DNA from: Arthrobacter sp. N199823
GTDB taxonomy: Bacteria; Actinomycetota; Actinomycetes; Actinomycetales; Micrococcaceae
DNA: 64,000 nucleotides
Direction of reading: 5' to 3'
Assembly (NCBI RefSeq): GCF_002929705.1
Contig: NZ_PJIN01000003.1
Coordinates: 578,656 to 642,655, forward strand
Positions 63,969 to 64,000 of the stretch are shown here, piece by piece. How positions within the stretch are numbered: position 1 is the stretch's first letter; every line of letters starts with the position of its first letter. The position numbers and the translations under genes are program-made. Under the pieces are notes generated by a model that searched no databases, had not been told where the DNA came from, and was given only the letters and a program-made list of their open reading frames with translations.

Positions 63969-64000
63969 ATGAGTATTCGGGAGGTGTTCCCCGGGGACCG
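63969..64000 (+). CDS. Start of an unknown gene (cut by window end)
   Basis: ATG followed by ten codons, MSIREVFPGD, reading off the edge of the window. A stretch GTTAAGTATCGGTATGT lies about 15 bases upstream and resembles the element before the padR gene. Function cannot be judged. Confidence 0.35.
   Translation, partial: MSIREVFPGD

Overview
The window is a stretch of high-GC actinobacterial chromosome, most like Arthrobacter or a close relative in the Micrococcaceae. The grounds are the gene set and order (groES-groEL under CIRCE control, guaB with a separate guaB3 and guaA, SURF1, galU followed by a RimJ-type acetyltransferase, a diaminopimelate dehydrogenase), frequent GTG/TTG starts with AGGAG-type ribosome sites, and strong intergenic hairpins. 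This assignment is inferred; no ribosomal RNA is present to fix it.

Layout. 1-2.7 kb: end of an iron-siderophore ABC importer (permease, ATPase) converging on a two-gene ABC-2 exporter. 2.7-5.1 kb: two CIRCE operators, groES and groEL, ended by a 25-bp perfect hairpin. 5.1-16.7 kb: a metal P-type ATPase, then a purine block (guaB, guaB3, guaA) interspersed with two unknown minus-strand genes, a BtrH-like protein, an orphan PTS EIIA, SURF1 and a small membrane protein. 16.7-27.3 kb: a very large helicase-like protein with altered ATPase motifs and a nuclease-like C-terminus, a SAF-domain protein, an FmdB zinc ribbon, 5-FTHF cyclo-ligase, galU, an acetyltransferase, a conserved membrane protein and an NAD(P)-binding protein. 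27.3-35.1 kb: tRNA-Ala(CGC), PadR regulator, UbiB-like kinase, DHA2 exporter, a degenerate FHA protein with a small partner, an interrupted ORF, and a Fur-family regulator under a perfect palindrome followed by a short peptide with 14-residue tandem repeats.

35.1-40.5 kb is a complete glucose-type PTS operon: RNA antiterminator target, EIICB, EIIA, BglG-type antiterminator, enzyme I, HPr. 40.6-58.4 kb is a sugar-catabolic block: LacI regulator with araB-araD-araA, a uronate-dehydrogenase-like oxidoreductase, a three-gene sugar ABC importer, and a divergent galactonate operon (galactonate dehydratase, SMP-30 lactonase, KDG-type kinase, KDPG-type aldolase, ROK regulator), then an AT-rich gap and an exported GH16 glycanase. 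Both ends of this block carry broken pieces of an aldose 1-epimerase gene. The enzymes together suggest uptake of galactose- or arabinose-containing material, oxidation to the aldonate, and cleavage to pyruvate plus glyceraldehyde-3-phosphate (De Ley-Doudoroff type route).

58.4-64 kb: a GAP-family membrane protein, a short WXG100-like remnant coupled to a small lipoprotein, diaminopimelate dehydrogenase, a dienelactone-hydrolase-family enzyme, an ABC-F protein, and a strongly strand-biased G-rich tract before a gene that starts at the window edge. No insertion sequence, integrase, CRISPR array or rRNA was seen. The best candidates for something unfamiliar are the Fur-linked repeat peptide, the giant altered helicase-nuclease, and the split epimerase flanking the sugar block.
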